This document shows positions 43,792-54,185 of a stretch of DNA of 64,000 bases, in pieces; the stretch's first letter is position 1; every line of letters starts with the position of its first letter. Position numbers and translations under genes: made by a program. The stretch is from Dickeya aquatica (GTDB lineage: Bacteria; Pseudomonadota; Gammaproteobacteria; Enterobacterales; Enterobacteriaceae), in assembly GCF_900095885.1 (NCBI RefSeq), contig NZ_LT615367.1, positions 1,612,001 to 1,676,000 of the forward strand, in the 5' to 3' direction. The notes under the pieces are model-generated. The model was not told the origin of the DNA, ran no database searches, and worked only from the letters and a program-made list of their open reading frames with translations.

Positions 43792-44550
43792 TCAGTCAGA
43801 GTGCACGCAGGTATCACATTGGCTGTTTTTCGGTAATGCCATTTCCCGAAATTGCAGCGTCATGGCATCAAACAGCAACAGTTTCCCTGCCAGCGGCTGA
43901 CCATAGTGTGCCAGCAGTTTAATGGTTTCCAGCGCCTGCAATGATCCGATAACCCCGACCAGCGGAGCCATCACCCCGGCTTCGACGCAACTGAGCGCGC
44001 TATCGCCAAACAAATGGCTGAGACAGCGATAGCAGGGGGCATCCGGCTGATAGGTAAAGACGCTGATTTGCCCTTCCATGCGAATGGCAGCCCCTGAAAC
44101 CAGCGGGATTTTCTCGCGAAAGCAGGCCAGATTCAGCCACTCCCGCGTGGTGACGTTGTCTGTACAGTCCACAATGACATGGTGTTGCGCCACGACGACC
44201 TGTAATGCCTCCGGCTCCAGCTGTTTTTCCAGCGTTTCGAGATGGATATGTGGGTTAATTTCTTGCAGCGTCAGGCGGGCTGATGCCACTTTTGCCATGC
44301 CAATGCGCGCATCACGATGCAGGATCTGGCGCTGTAAATTAGAGCGCGAGACGTGGTCGAAATCCAGCAGCGTCAGGTGGCCAACGCCCGCTGCCGCCAG
44401 ATATTGTGCCGCCGCACAGCCAAGGCCGCCGAGACCAACAATCAGTACACGGGCGGCTTTCAGTCGCTCTTGCCCGTCAAAGTCGAACCCACGTAAGACA
44501 ATTTGCCGGTTATAACGCAGCGCTTCTTCATCCGTCAGTTCGGTCAGCAT
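43792..44550 (-). CDS. moeB: Molybdopterin-synthase adenylyltransferase MoeB
   Basis: 252 residues (E. coli 249). It activates the C-terminus of MoaD by adenylation for sulfur transfer in molybdenum cofactor synthesis. Visible are RYNRQIVL with the arginine that reaches the partner site, the nucleotide loop GLGGLGCAAAQYLAAAGVGHLTLLDFD, DCTDNVTTR, and the zinc-binding Cys pairs in CYRCL and CDTC. Its ATG shares one base with the moeA stop (TAATG), so the genes are coupled as in other enterobacteria. Confidence 0.95.
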   Translation of the reverse strand: MLTELTDEEALRYNRQIVLRGFDFDGQERLKAARVLIVGLGGLGCAAAQYLAAAGVGHLTLLDFDHVSRSNLQRQILHRDARIGMAKVASARLTLQEINPHIHLETLEKQLEPEALQVVVAQHHVIVDCTDNVTTREWLNLACFREKIPLVSGAAIRMEGQISVFTYQPDAPCYRCLSHLFGDSALSCVEAGVMAPLVGVIGSLQALETIKLLAHYGQPLAGKLLLFDAMTLQFREMALPKNSQCDTCVHSD

Positions 44551-45785
44551 TATTCATCACCCAGTAACAGGGGATTGAACGGCTCAACCTCAACCCATTC
44601 GCCGGCACTGACGTGGCCCCGCTCGGCTTCGAGCACGATAAAACAATTCGCCAGACTAAAGGAGCTAAAGACATGTGAACCCTGATGACCGGTAGTGCGC
44701 ACGTTCAGCTCACCTTGTGCATTCGGGCCGAGAACACCACGCTGGAAATCCAGCCGGCCAGGAGATTTTTTCAGTGCGCTGGTGGTTTTGACGCGTATGC
44801 GTGCCGGTAAGTGCCACTGGCTGTGGCCGCTTAGATGGGCCAGTAAGGGTTGCACCAACTGATAGAACGTGACGGCAGCCGAGACAGGATTTCCCGGCAA
44901 ACCACAGAACCAGGCGTGTTGTAATTTGCCAAAGGCGAACGGTTTGCCGGGTTTGATAGCCAGTTTCCAGAAATGCACATTCCCTAACTCTTCCAGCATC
45001 TGCCTGGTGTAATCGGCTTCACCAACGGATACCCCGCCACTGCTGATAACCACATCAGCCGCTTCATCTGCGCGCTGGAACGTTTGACGTAACAGGAGCG
45101 GATCATCGGGGATAATGCCCAGATCAATCACCTCGTGACCCAGCTTTTCCAGCATCAGCCGCACGGCAAAACGGTTGGTATCGTAAATGTGTCCGGCCTG
45201 TAACGGCTCACCAACAGGCTGCAATTCATCCCCGGTTGAAAACAGGGCAACCCGTAGCCGGCGTATGACGTTGACCTGAGCAATGCCAAGCGAGGCAAGC
45301 AAGGGCAGTGAGGCGCAGCCAAGACGCGTGCCAGCGGGCAGTACCTGCGCATCCTTTCGAATATCTTCGCCGATACGACGAATGTTTTGCCCCGGTTTCA
45401 CCGCATGCGTAATACGGATGCGACCATCAGCATCCGTTTCGGTGTGCTCCTGCATCACGACCGCATCGGCTCCCGGCGGAATGGCCGCACCGGTCATGAT
45501 GCGAATACAACTGCCTGCCGGCCACTCTGCGGTATAAGGTGCGCCGGCAAAGGCTTTTCCGGCGACAGGTAAGGGGCCGGCATTCAGATCGTGATGGCGC
45601 ACGGCGTACCCATCCATAGCGGAATTATCAAACGGCGGTACATCCAGCGCAGAAGCGATGGCGTCAGCCGTAATGCGGCCTGCTGCCTGATGAATGGGAA
45701 CGATTTCTGTAACCGTGATAGCAGGAACCTGTGCCAGCATAGTTTGCCGCGCCTGTTCCAGAGAAAGTAAACCTGAAGTCTCCAT
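44550..45785 (-). CDS. moeA: Molybdopterin molybdotransferase MoeA
   Basis: 411 residues, the same length as E. coli MoeA. It inserts molybdate into adenylated molybdopterin. Recognisable parts are [15 protein letters not shown] near the N-terminus, [18 protein letters not shown], the MPT-binding domain with FSTGDEL and [24 protein letters not shown], and [11 protein letters not shown] and [13 protein letters not shown]. First gene of the moeAB pair. Confidence 0.95.
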   Translation of the reverse strand: METSGLLSLEQARQTMLAQVPAITVTEIVPIHQAAGRITADAIASALDVPPFDNSAMDGYAVRHHDLNAGPLPVAGKAFAGAPYTAEWPAGSCIRIMTGAAIPPGADAVVMQEHTETDADGRIRITHAVKPGQNIRRIGEDIRKDAQVLPAGTRLGCASLPLLASLGIAQVNVIRRLRVALFSTGDELQPVGEPLQAGHIYDTNRFAVRLMLEKLGHEVIDLGIIPDDPLLLRQTFQRADEAADVVISSGGVSVGEADYTRQMLEELGNVHFWKLAIKPGKPFAFGKLQHAWFCGLPGNPVSAAVTFYQLVQPLLAHLSGHSQWHLPARIRVKTTSALKKSPGRLDFQRGVLGPNAQGELNVRTTGHQGSHVFSSFSLANCFIVLEAERGHVSAGEWVEVEPFNPLLLGDE

Positions 45786-45917
45786 GACCGCTCCACAACG
45801 CGTTTCACCGAAGGTCAGTGAAAGGCTATCTCATTGATGTGTCGATAGGCACATATTATGGCAGAGATTATCGGGCGGAAGAAACGATGTCATGGCACTG
45901 GCGGGGGGAGGCGGCAA

Positions 45918-45943
45918 TGAAAAACGCGGCCGGGGCCGCGTTT
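45918..45943 (-). terminator. Terminator of maeA
   Basis: Perfect 10-base arms AAACGCGGCC and GGCCGCGTTT with a 2-base loop. Read on the minus strand the stem is followed by TTTTTCA, and the hairpin lies about 50 bases after the maeA stop. Confidence 0.75.
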
Positions 45944-45993
45944 GCTGTGAAACCGGCCTCACCGAGAGAGGCCCGTTTCAATAAACGTTTTCA

Positions 45994-47691
45994 TCAGAAT
46001 GAGGTACGTTTGTAGGTACGATACTGCGCCTGCCAGAAGTTATGGGCAATCGCTTTAACCAGTGCATCCTCAGAGGTCAGCTCCGCTACACCTTGCAACT
46101 GTGCGGCTTTCGCCACTTCCAGCGCGATGTACTTGGAAACCGACTGAATATCGCTGACTTCCGGCAGCAGTGCGCCTTCGCCCTGAGAAGCCAGCGGAGA
46201 GCAATCAGCCAGCGCACGGCTGGAGGCCATCAACATGCCGTCGGTGATCCGTTTGGCACCACTGGCCAGCACGCCAAGGCCGATCCCCGGGAAGATATAT
46301 GAGTTATTGCACTGCGCAATAGGGTAAACCTTATCTTTGTACTGTACCGGCGCGAACGGGCTGCCTGTGGCGACCAGTGCCGCCCCCTCCGTCCAGCGAA
46401 TAATGTCTTCCGGGCGGGCTTCTACACGCGATGTCGGGTTTGACAACGGCATGACGATAGGGCGCGGGCAGTGGCGGTGCATTTCACGGATAATCTCTTC
46501 CGTGAACAGGCCCGGCTGGCCAGACACACCAATCAGGATGGTCGGTTTAGCATTGCGCATCACCTCCATCAGTGAAATCGCATCGCTGGTGATATCCCAA
46601 TGGCTGAGGTTGTCGCTTTTCTGCACCAGCTTGCTCTGGAAGTCGAGCAGATTCGGCAGTTTGTCAGTCAGCAGACCGAAGCGGTCTACCATGAAGACGC
46701 GGGCACGCGCTTCTTCATCGCTCAGCCCTTCTGACTTCATTTGGGCAATGATTTGCTCGGCAATACCACAGCCAGCAGAGCCTGCGCCGAGGAAGGCAAC
46801 AGTCTGGTCACGTAGCTGGCTGCCCGCGGCACGGCTGGCGGCAATCAGGCTACCGAGTGCGACGGCGGCGGTGCCTTGAATGTCATCATTGAAGCTACAG
46901 ATTTCATCGCGGTAGCGATTTAACAACGGCATGGCGTTGCTCTGGGCGAAATCTTCGAACTGCAACAACACGTTTGGCCAGCGGCGTTTGACCGCCTGAA
47001 TAAAGTCATCCACAAAGGCGTAGTATTCATCGCCGGTGATGCGCGGGTGACGCCAGCCCATGTAGAGCGGGTCGTTCAGGCGCTGCGGGTTATTGGTGCC
47101 GACGTCCAGTACCACTGGCAGCGTATAGGCCGGGCTAATCCCCCCGCAGGCGGTATACAGTGACAGCTTACCGATTGGAATCCCCATTCCGCCGATGCCC
47201 TGATCGCCAAGGCCAAGAATGCGCTCACCGTCTGTCACCACAATCACTTTTACATTTTGTTTGGTGGCGTTTTGCAGCATGTCATCAATGTGTTCACGGT
47301 TCGGGTAAGAGATGAACAGACCACGGGCGCGGCGGTAAATATCGGAGAAGTGTTCACAGGCAGCCCCTACCGTCGGCGTATAAATAATAGGCATCACCTC
47401 GCTGAGGTGGGTTTCCAGCAGGCGGTAAAACAGGGTTTCATTTGTGTCCTGAATATTGCGCAGGTACACATGTTTTTCCATATCGTTTTTGAATTCCTGA
47501 TACTGCCGCCAGGCACGCTCCGCCTGTTCTTCGATAGTTTCTACCGCTTCGGGCAACAGGCCGTGCAGGTTAAACTGGGCGCGTTCTGCATCGCTAAAGG
47601 CACTGCCTTTGTTCAGCAGAGGGAATTCAAGCAGGATAGGCCCTGCGTAGGGGATATACAGGGGACGTTTACTTTCGTATTCCAATTCCAT
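45994..47691 (-). CDS. maeA: NAD-dependent malic enzyme
   Basis: 565 residues, identical in length to E. coli MaeA (SfcA). It oxidatively decarboxylates malate to pyruvate with NAD. The malic-enzyme signature is in [18 protein letters not shown], with [14 protein letters not shown], the NAD-binding [15 protein letters not shown], and [14 protein letters not shown]. It is a stand-alone gene with its own terminator. Confidence 0.96.
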   Translation of the reverse strand: MELEYESKRPLYIPYAGPILLEFPLLNKGSAFSDAERAQFNLHGLLPEAVETIEEQAERAWRQYQEFKNDMEKHVYLRNIQDTNETLFYRLLETHLSEVMPIIYTPTVGAACEHFSDIYRRARGLFISYPNREHIDDMLQNATKQNVKVIVVTDGERILGLGDQGIGGMGIPIGKLSLYTACGGISPAYTLPVVLDVGTNNPQRLNDPLYMGWRHPRITGDEYYAFVDDFIQAVKRRWPNVLLQFEDFAQSNAMPLLNRYRDEICSFNDDIQGTAAVALGSLIAASRAAGSQLRDQTVAFLGAGSAGCGIAEQIIAQMKSEGLSDEEARARVFMVDRFGLLTDKLPNLLDFQSKLVQKSDNLSHWDITSDAISLMEVMRNAKPTILIGVSGQPGLFTEEIIREMHRHCPRPIVMPLSNPTSRVEARPEDIIRWTEGAALVATGSPFAPVQYKDKVYPIAQCNNSYIFPGIGLGVLASGAKRITDGMLMASSRALADCSPLASQGEGALLPEVSDIQSVSKYIALEVAKAAQLQGVAELTSEDALVKAIAHNFWQAQYRTYKRTSF

Positions 47692-48008
47692 GACGTTTGA
47701 CTCTTTGGGTAGCTGATGGGTAGCTGAAATTGGCTCAGAGAACCAGCGAAGCGATAGGATGGGGGCGATCTTAAAGTACCCAGAAAATATGTACAGGGAT
47801 TGTTAATTAAAATAATTACAGATGACTTGCATATGAAAAATATGTGGAGTAAGTCACATATTGCCCGTAGAGACGATGTGATTGAGGCGACATTTTTGCG
47901 CGCGCCTCCCCGAGTGGCGTAAGCGCCGGGGCTTAACCTGCGGTGTTGGGGCCTGATAGTGTGCACCGATGCCGCCACAGCACGGCGCACAATCAAACGC
48001 ATCAGGTG
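47692..48008. other. Intergenic region between cdd and maeA
   Basis: 317 bases. It should carry the maeA promoter in its left, AT-rich part. A GC-rich segment near 47910-47935 (GGCG/CGCC stem flanked by CCCC and GGGG) could be a cdd terminator but is imperfect. No gene seen. Confidence 0.45.
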
Positions 48009-48908
48009 TTATTTCCCTGACATGTCTGCCTGCTCGCGGCGCAACGCAGAGCAGCCCAGTGAAGCCAGCAGCGGTTGTGCCAGGCTCCACTGGCTTAATG
48101 TGGCATGTGCTGTTTCCACTAACACCGCGTGCTGGATGGTATCAAAAGACTCGCCGGCTAAATTAACCAGGTTCAGCGCCGCCTGTAGCGGTGGCAGGCT
48201 GGGGTTGAACGCGGCATTTTCGGCATAACACCCGCTATAGACCCGGCCCGTTGCGGTTTGCAGCGCAATGCCGCTGAAAGCGTGGCTGTACGGTGCGTGG
48301 CTGCGATTGGCCGCCTTTAGCGCCAGTTGCGTCAGAGTATCATCGCTTGAGAGGGTCAACTGATGGTCAATCTCATCCATTAGAAGCGTGGTTATCGCCA
48401 GATCGCGCGGGCCGAACGCATCAGGCAGGTAGTGCCCAAGCGGCGCGGCGGCTCTGCCGGGCAGGCAGATGCGTAAGCCCGGCGCGCTGTTCAGCTCATT
48501 CATGAACTGGCGGCAGTGGCCACAGGGCGTATAGTTGACGGTGATGGCGCGCAGCGCCGGCTCATGGCGCGACCAGGCGTGGCTGATGGCGCTTTGCTCG
48601 GCGTGAACGGTCTGTTGCAGCACTTGACCGGCGAACTCCATATTGGCCCCCCAGTAGAAGGCCCCGCTGGTGCCCTGCGCGATGGCACCAACGTGAAAGC
48701 CGGACACGGGCGTCAGCGCACAGGCTGCCGCCAGCGGCAACAGGGCAAAGGCCAGTGCATCAGCATCGAGCCCGCACTGCGCGCGAATCTCGCTCACCTC
48801 TTGCGTACTCAGCATGGCCGCAAAATCCTCACGCGCCAGTATCGGTTCCAGCGCATGCTGTAGCGTGGCAGGCAGCGTGGTGAACGCGTCATGAAAGCGT
48901 ACTTGCAT
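48009..48908 (-). CDS. cdd: Cytidine deaminase
   Basis: 299 residues from the ATG at 48908 (E. coli Cdd has 294). The start follows AGAGAGG; the frame is open further upstream but that part has no family similarity and would cover the promoter. The zinc site is TVHAEQSAI with the catalytic HAE, and PCGHC. The duplicated C-terminal half typical of the large dimeric enterobacterial enzyme is present ([36 protein letters not shown]). It converts cytidine to uridine in nucleoside salvage. Confidence 0.95.
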   Translation of the reverse strand: MQVRFHDAFTTLPATLQHALEPILAREDFAAMLSTQEVSEIRAQCGLDADALAFALLPLAAACALTPVSGFHVGAIAQGTSGAFYWGANMEFAGQVLQQTVHAEQSAISHAWSRHEPALRAITVNYTPCGHCRQFMNELNSAPGLRICLPGRAAAPLGHYLPDAFGPRDLAITTLLMDEIDHQLTLSSDDTLTQLALKAANRSHAPYSHAFSGIALQTATGRVYSGCYAENAAFNPSLPPLQAALNLVNLAGESFDTIQHAVLVETAHATLSQWSLAQPLLASLGCSALRREQADMSGK

Positions 48909-49078
48909 GGGGGCCTCTCTTAATTGGTTTTTCAGGTGCTGAATGTAAACCGTCATCGATGTTTCAACAGACGATAATATTTTCAATGATGGCCGGTGAT
49001 CCCCGTGCCACTCATGTCCGGCGCAATGGCCGATTGCCTCTCTTTTCACGCAGTCTGGTTGGATTTGCGCTAAACGAA

Positions 49079-49094
49079 TGTGATTTTTATCACT
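49079..49094 (-). promoter_or_regulatory. CRP-binding site upstream of cdd
   Basis: TGTGA, six bases, then TCACT: one mismatch from the CRP core TGTGA-N6-TCACA. It is about 170 bases before the cdd ATG. E. coli cdd is activated by CRP and repressed by CytR, so this placement fits known control; the CytR site cannot be read confidently. Confidence 0.7.
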
Positions 49095-49222
49095 TTTATA
49101 ATGTAATCAGTGAAAAATAAATCACAAATGCGAGATGTTTCGCAGGTTTTGCCCTGAGCGGCAAGCAAGGGCGACCACGGGGATATGGCATATAGCGCCA
49201 GGGCGAAGGGGGACGATAGCAC

Positions 49223-49243
49223 AAGGGGCTAAAAGCCCCTTGA
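49223..49243 (-). terminator. Hairpin after yohK
   Basis: Perfect 9-base arms CAAGGGGCT and AGCCCCTTG around AAA, 17 bases past the yohK stop. No U-tract follows in the minus direction. Confidence 0.55.
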
Positions 49244-49260
49244 TGTGTTCAGGTTGAGGC

Positions 49261-49959
49261 TTATCCAGCCATCAGCCGCAGGATAACCGGAAACAGAAAC
49301 GGTGCAATCAGCGAGGTGATGATGCCGCAGATGACCAGCGCCAGTGAACTGAACGCCCCTTCCTGAAAATCAACTTCGGCGCATCGGGCCGTGCCCAGGG
49401 CGTGAGAGGCGGTTCCCATCGCCAGCCCGCGGGCAGACTTGGCGCGAATATTCAGGCGATTAAACAGCGCATGGCCGAATACCGCACCCAGAATGCCCAC
49501 CAGAATCACACACATTGCACTGATGGCGGGAATGCCGCCAATGGATGAGGCGACCGCCATGGCAATCGGTGTGGTGACGGATTTCGGCAAGACCGAGGCG
49601 GCAATCTCCCGCGATGCCCCCAACCATAGCGCAATAACCGTGCCGGAAATAATGGCGGTGACACTGCCGATAAAACAGACGCTGATGATGGATTTCCAGC
49701 GTGCGCGAATCTGGTGCAACTGTTCATAGAGCGGGAAGGCCAGCGCCACCACAGCCGGTTGCAACAGGCTATTGAGCATGGAACTGCCCTGGAAGTAGTG
49801 GTCGTAAGGAATCTCCAGCACCAGCAGCAGCGGAATGATAACCAGCATGGAAACCAGCAACGGATTCAGCAGCGGCATTTTCAGCCGTAAGGCCAGATGG
49901 CGGGCGCAGAAAAAGACCACCAGCGTCAGCGGCAGTGACCACCAAAGGTAGTGCATCAT
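49261..49959 (-). CDS. yohK: LrgB/CidB-family membrane protein YohK
   Basis: 232 residues, mostly hydrophobic with about seven predicted helices. The family motif [23 protein letters not shown] is present, as is [16 protein letters not shown]. It works with the CidA/LrgA-type partner encoded just upstream; recent views of the family include export of small metabolites or control of murein hydrolase activity. Its ATG overlaps the yohJ stop (ATGA). Confidence 0.92.
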   Translation of the reverse strand: MMHYLWWSLPLTLVVFFCARHLALRLKMPLLNPLLVSMLVIIPLLLVLEIPYDHYFQGSSMLNSLLQPAVVALAFPLYEQLHQIRARWKSIISVCFIGSVTAIISGTVIALWLGASREIAASVLPKSVTTPIAMAVASSIGGIPAISAMCVILVGILGAVFGHALFNRLNIRAKSARGLAMGTASHALGTARCAEVDFQEGAFSSLALVICGIITSLIAPFLFPVILRLMAG

Positions 49960-50369
49960 TTCTCTTGCCCCTCGCTGCCTGCCGCGCCGGTATTTGAGGC
50001 TTTACCGTCGCGGTGCATTATCTGGGTGGTGTAGCCGACCACAATCATCACAATAAAAGTGCTGATAAGGCAGGAAACCACGATAGGGCCAAATTGACTG
50101 CGCACCACGTCGTAATAGTTCATCACCCCAACGCCGATAGGCACAAACAGCAACGCCATATAGCGCAAAAACAGATGGCAGCCGGGTTTAACCCAGTGCG
50201 CGGGCAGAATTTGTGAGGCCAGCAGTGCAAATAACATCAGCATGCCGAGGATGCTGCCGGGAATGGTAATCGGCAACAGCGCCGAGAGCGCATTACCTGC
50301 CAGCAGGCAAAGATAAATCACCGCAAATGCGCGCACATATTGCCAGCCAAGCGTTATGAAATAAGGCAT
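49956..50369 (-). CDS. yohJ: LrgA/CidA-family holin-like membrane protein YohJ
   Basis: 137 residues with four predicted helices. Family motifs are [19 protein letters not shown] and the following [24 protein letters not shown] polar C-terminal tail ([19 protein letters not shown]) is cytoplasmic. Overlaps yohK by 4 bases. Partner of YohK as in E. coli. Confidence 0.92.
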   Translation of the reverse strand: MPYFITLGWQYVRAFAVIYLCLLAGNALSALLPITIPGSILGMLMLFALLASQILPAHWVKPGCHLFLRYMALLFVPIGVGVMNYYDVVRSQFGPIVVSCLISTFIVMIVVGYTTQIMHRDGKASNTGAAGSEGQEK

Positions 50370-50556
50370 AGAGAAGCGTCCTGATAAACCGTGGGTTTGA
50401 TAATAACGCTAATGACCGTCGTGTGCTATGTGTCACAAAATCGGGTCACGGCATTGAGTCGCGCCCTTGCCTGCCTCGGTTGACGCAATGGCACACCGCA
50501 TCGCGGTGCAGCCAGCGTGCCACAATACGCGGTATGGGCCGGGAAAACCGCCTGAT

Positions 50557-50586
50557 ACCCCCTCCCGGCAGGGGCCGGGAGGGGGT
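50557..50586 (-). terminator. GC-rich hairpin after the GH3 gene
   Basis: Perfect 12-base arms ACCCCCTCCCGG and CCGGGAGGGGGT with a 6-base loop, 4 bases past the stop codon. Very stable but without a U-tract. Confidence 0.6.
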
Positions 50587-50590
50587 GAGT

Positions 50591-52558
50591 TTAGTGCGGT
50601 AAGCCATAGCCGAAGGGGAACAGCGGGGCTTTGCTGTCGTAGGGCACATCCGGCTGTTGCTGGCGCACTGCCTGCATGGAAGAGGGCAGTTCAAACGGGA
50701 GCCTGGCCTGATAGGCTGCGCCAGAGGTGAGCCGGTCAAGCAGCACGCGATCGCTGATGCCAAAGTTGGCAATCAATGCACGGGTCTTGCCGGTCACATT
50801 GGCCAGAATGGCAGGACGTTCCATATAGACCGTGACCAGCGTCGGCACGCGGGCACTGGCCCGCCCGATAGCCTGATAATCAGGGTTATCCTCACGGAAT
50901 GCCAGAGAGCCTTCATGGTGGCGGCTGCCGAAGAAAAAGTTTTTGTGTGGTTGTTCATAGGGGGTGCGGGTGCGGATTAACGCCACGTCCGCCTGTTCGG
51001 GCGTTTCAACCACGCTAAACCCTGCGGCACGCGCGGTGGCGGCATCAATACCATACAACCACAGTTTGCTGCCTTGGCGCAGCGGCAGCAGATTGTTGTT
51101 TTGTAACAACACCAGCGCTTTTGCTTGCGCGGTGTCTGCCCGCTGCTGCCAGTCGGCTTTGCCTACCAGCGCATCCGCCTGCGTGGGGTCAACATACGGG
51201 CGCTCGAACAGGCCGGTCTGGAATTTTTGTTTTAAGATTCGCATGACAGACGCATCCAGCCGCGCTTCACTGATGTGGCCTGCTTGTACGGCGCTGACCA
51301 GCACGGCTGAGTCTGTGACGCCACCGAACTGATCGATACCGGCATTGACGGCTTTGACAAAGCGCTCGGCCGGTGTGAGGCGTTCAACACCCCACGGCAT
51401 ACCGCGCGGAACGGGTTTCTCACCCGCTTTGACGCCTGTCAGACAATCGTTTTTGCAGTCGTTGGTAATCAGCCAGTCACTGAGAATAACGCCGTCAAAA
51501 CCGTACTGACCGCGCAGCAGGTCAGTGAGCAAAAAGCGGTTAAAGCCAGCGCCGACCGGCTCAATCGGCTTACCGTGCCAGCTGGCGTGACGCAAAATGG
51601 AGTAGGTTGGCATGATACCGGCCGCATGTGCTTCAAATGCGCCGGTAAACGGGTCGATATGCTGTTGCAGGGTATTGGCACGGAACTGGGCGTATTTGCC
51701 ATAGGCGTTGTGGCTGTCCCAGCCCTCTTTGGCCGCGCCGTAACCCACCCAGTGTTTTACAACGGAAATCACACTCTGGTTATTTAAGCCGCTACTGCCA
51801 TTTTGCATGCCGATCACATAGCCACGCACCATGCGCTTGGTGAGGTCGGGGTCTTCACCAAAGGTGCCGTCAATCCTCGGCCAGCGCGGTTCGCTGGATA
51901 AATCGGCCTGGGGTGATAATGCTTCGGTAATGCCGACGGCGCGGTATTCCTGCCGCACAATATTGGCATACTGCCTGACCAGCGCCTCATCGCCGATGGC
52001 GGCAAACCCCAACGTTTCTGGCCATTTACTGAATTTCCCTACCGAGACACTGACACCGACCAGCGACTGGAAAGAGTTGCGCGGGTCAGTGCTGATGGTG
52101 ATAGGAATACCCAGCCGGGTCTGTTCCGCTAACTGTTGTAATTTATTGTTTTCCTCGGCCATCTGCGCCGGGTTATCACCAGTCAGGCGGGTAATAAAGC
52201 TGTTGACGTGGCGTTTGGCGATCATCTCTTGTGCGGCGTTCAGGTCATATTGAGTACCGGCTCCGGTAACGCTGCCTGAGGTTGGCGCTGAGCCGTGCAT
52301 CATGACGCCGGCTTTTTCGTCCAGCGACATTCGGCTGACCAAATCAGCCGCGCGCTGGGCCGCCGGCAGCCGCCAGTCTTCATACGGGTTCAGTTGCCCA
52401 TCACGATTGAGGTCTTTAAAGGTGAGTTTGCCACTGTGAAGCAATGGCGCTTCACGGCTTTCCAGCACCGCCTGTTGTACGGCGTGAGCCAGCGGAGAAA
52501 ACAGCAAGGGCAGTGCAAGCAGCAGTGCCTGTCGCCGTATCACAGAGCGTTTTTCCAT
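50591..52558 (-). CDS. bgxA: Exported GH3 beta-glucosidase/xylosidase (BgxA-like)
   Basis: 655 residues. The signal peptide ends at about SPLAHA (residue 26). An EF-hand-like calcium loop, DLNRDGQLNPYE, is at 49-60. The GH3 N-terminal barrel has KHWVGYGAAKEGWDSHN and the catalytic nucleophile Asp361 in GVILSDW; the alpha/beta sandwich follows with VLLQNNNLLPL. The length and order agree with BgxA, the beta-glucosidase/xylosidase known from Erwinia chrysanthemi; the symbol is given on that basis. The protein lacks the fibronectin-like C-terminal domain of larger GH3 enzymes. It cleaves cello-oligosaccharides and plant beta-glucosides. Confidence 0.85.
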   Translation of the reverse strand: MEKRSVIRRQALLLALPLLFSPLAHAVQQAVLESREAPLLHSGKLTFKDLNRDGQLNPYEDWRLPAAQRAADLVSRMSLDEKAGVMMHGSAPTSGSVTGAGTQYDLNAAQEMIAKRHVNSFITRLTGDNPAQMAEENNKLQQLAEQTRLGIPITISTDPRNSFQSLVGVSVSVGKFSKWPETLGFAAIGDEALVRQYANIVRQEYRAVGITEALSPQADLSSEPRWPRIDGTFGEDPDLTKRMVRGYVIGMQNGSSGLNNQSVISVVKHWVGYGAAKEGWDSHNAYGKYAQFRANTLQQHIDPFTGAFEAHAAGIMPTYSILRHASWHGKPIEPVGAGFNRFLLTDLLRGQYGFDGVILSDWLITNDCKNDCLTGVKAGEKPVPRGMPWGVERLTPAERFVKAVNAGIDQFGGVTDSAVLVSAVQAGHISEARLDASVMRILKQKFQTGLFERPYVDPTQADALVGKADWQQRADTAQAKALVLLQNNNLLPLRQGSKLWLYGIDAATARAAGFSVVETPEQADVALIRTRTPYEQPHKNFFFGSRHHEGSLAFREDNPDYQAIGRASARVPTLVTVYMERPAILANVTGKTRALIANFGISDRVLLDRLTSGAAYQARLPFELPSSMQAVRQQQPDVPYDSKAPLFPFGYGLPH

Positions 52559-52770
52559 GTGTCTTGTTCTCGTTATTGTGTGGTTTCAGGCTGGCAGCAT
52601 GCGCGCAACGCGCCTTCGCAGGAGGATGAGGTAACGGTGCGAGGCTGCCTTCCAGAGGCGGTTGTTGTGATGAAGACATCGCATTCACACTAGAGCAGCG
52701 CTCAGGCGGCCTTCAAGTTAATGACATGGAATTTTGAATACGCTTCAAAGAAATAACATATTGGCGTGGC

Positions 52771-52798
52771 GGTTGCCCGTTTGTGCAGACGGGCAACC
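52771..52798 (-). terminator. Hairpin after bioA
   Basis: Perfect 10-base arms GGTTGCCCGT and ACGGGCAACC with an 8-base loop, 11 bases past the bioA stop. No U-tract, so likely but not certain to terminate. Confidence 0.55.
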
Positions 52799-52809
52799 GG
52801 CGCGGGGGG

Positions 52810-54102
52810 TCACTGAAAGAGCGACGCATCGTGACACGCGATGGCCTCACGAATGGCGTCGGTTAACTGCGTCAGCTCCGCAGGGCTAATGATAAACGGC
52901 GGCATCAGGTAAATAAGCTTGCCAAACGGGCGGATCCACACGCCGCGTTCAACAAAAAACCGTTGCAGATTGGCCATATTGACCGGGCGATGCAGTTCGA
53001 CGACGCCGATTGCGCCCAGCACCCTGACCGCAGCCACGACAGGCTGGCTTGCCAGCGGCAGCAGCGCCTGACGCAACTGGGTTTCGATGGCGGACACCTG
53101 GGCTGGCCAGTGATGCTCTGCCAGCAATGACAGGCTGGCGCTGGCAACGGCACAGGCCAGCGGGTTGCCCATAAACGTCGGGCCGTGCATGAAACAGCCG
53201 GCCTCACCGTTGCTGATGGTGTCGGCCACCTGGCGGGTGGTGAGGGTGGCGGACAGCGTCATGTAGCCGCCGGTCAGCGCCTTGCCGAGACACAGGATAT
53301 CTGGCGTGACATCGGCGTGTTCGCAGGCAAACAGACGCCCGGTGCGGCCAAAGCCGGTGGCGATTTCATCGGCTATCAGCAAAATACCGTGCTCATCACA
53401 GAGCTGGCGTACCTGTCGCAAATAGTCGGGGTGATAAAAGCGCATCCCGCCTGCGCCCTGCACGATGGGTTCGAGGATCACCGCCGCGACGTCTTTGGCA
53501 TGTTGTGTCAGTAAGCGTTGCAGTGGCTGGATGTCTTGCGCCTGCCAGTCATCGTGAAAACCGCCGCGCGGCGCATCGGCAAACAGATGCGCAGGCAGAT
53601 AGCCCTGATACAGGCTGTGCATCGAATTATCCGGGTCACAGACCGACATTGCGCCGAACGTGTCGCCATGATAGCCGTGGCGCAGGGTTAAAAAGCGCTG
53701 GCGGCGCTCGCCACGGGCCTGCCAGTATTGCAGCGCCATTTTCATTGCCACTTCTACCGCCACCGAGCCGGAATCGGCCAGAAACACGCATTCCAGCCCT
53801 TCAGGCGTCATGGCGACAAGCTGGCGACAGAGCGTAATGGCTGCCGGGTGGGTGATGCCGCCAAACATCACATGGGACATCTGTGCCAGTTGACGGGTCA
53901 GTGCCTGATTTAACTGCGGGTGGTTGTAGCCGTGGATGGCCGCCCACCAGGATGACATGCCATCGACCAGTTGACGGCCATCCGCCAGCTGTAACCGGCA
54001 GCCGCTGGCAGCGACAACCGGGTAGCAGGGCAGCGGCTGTGTCATTGAGGTGTAGGGATGCCAGATGTGGCGTTGATCGAAATTCAGGTCATCCTGTGTC
54101 AT
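52810..54102 (-). CDS. bioA: Adenosylmethionine-8-amino-7-oxononanoate aminotransferase
   Basis: 430 residues from the ATG at 54102 (E. coli 429). It converts KAPA to DAPA in biotin synthesis using S-adenosylmethionine as amino donor. Landmarks are [56 protein letters not shown] and the PLP lysine in [15 protein letters not shown]. Longer starts would run through the operator and are rejected. It is transcribed divergently from bioBFCD. Confidence 0.96.
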   Translation of the reverse strand: MTQDDLNFDQRHIWHPYTSMTQPLPCYPVVAASGCRLQLADGRQLVDGMSSWWAAIHGYNHPQLNQALTRQLAQMSHVMFGGITHPAAITLCRQLVAMTPEGLECVFLADSGSVAVEVAMKMALQYWQARGERRQRFLTLRHGYHGDTFGAMSVCDPDNSMHSLYQGYLPAHLFADAPRGGFHDDWQAQDIQPLQRLLTQHAKDVAAVILEPIVQGAGGMRFYHPDYLRQVRQLCDEHGILLIADEIATGFGRTGRLFACEHADVTPDILCLGKALTGGYMTLSATLTTRQVADTISNGEAGCFMHGPTFMGNPLACAVASASLSLLAEHHWPAQVSAIETQLRQALLPLASQPVVAAVRVLGAIGVVELHRPVNMANLQRFFVERGVWIRPFGKLIYLMPPFIISPAELTQLTDAIREAIACHDASLFQ

Positions 54103-54107
54103 GAAGT

Positions 54108-54139
54108 TGTCAACCAAACGGGGTTCAATTTGGTTGACA
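54108..54139. promoter_or_regulatory. BirA (biotin repressor) operator between bioA and bioB
   Basis: Inverted repeat TGTCAACCAAA (54108-54118) and TTTGGTTGACA (54129-54139) with a 10-base spacer, in the 83-base bioA-bioB gap. It matches the E. coli bio operator layout, whose arms begin TTGTAAACC and end GGTTTACAA. Biotinyl-AMP-bound BirA would silence both divergent promoters. The left end is only 5 bases from the bioA ATG. Confidence 0.9.
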
Positions 54140-54185
54140 GTATACCCACATAAATTACACTGGCGAGACTTTTTCACCCGGAGCA

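Larger units (their letters stand above)
48909..49260. promoter_or_regulatory. cdd promoter region with yohK terminator hairpin
   Basis: 352 bases between yohK and cdd. It holds a hairpin just past yohK (49223-49243) and a CRP-type site (49079-49094). So although the gene order yohJ-yohK-cdd matches E. coli, cdd appears to have its own promoter here. Confidence 0.65.

Noticed and set aside
49109..49126. Second CRP site in front of cdd (AGTGA...TCACA)
   Set aside because: The half-sites are 8 bases apart instead of 6, so it does not fit the CRP spacing.
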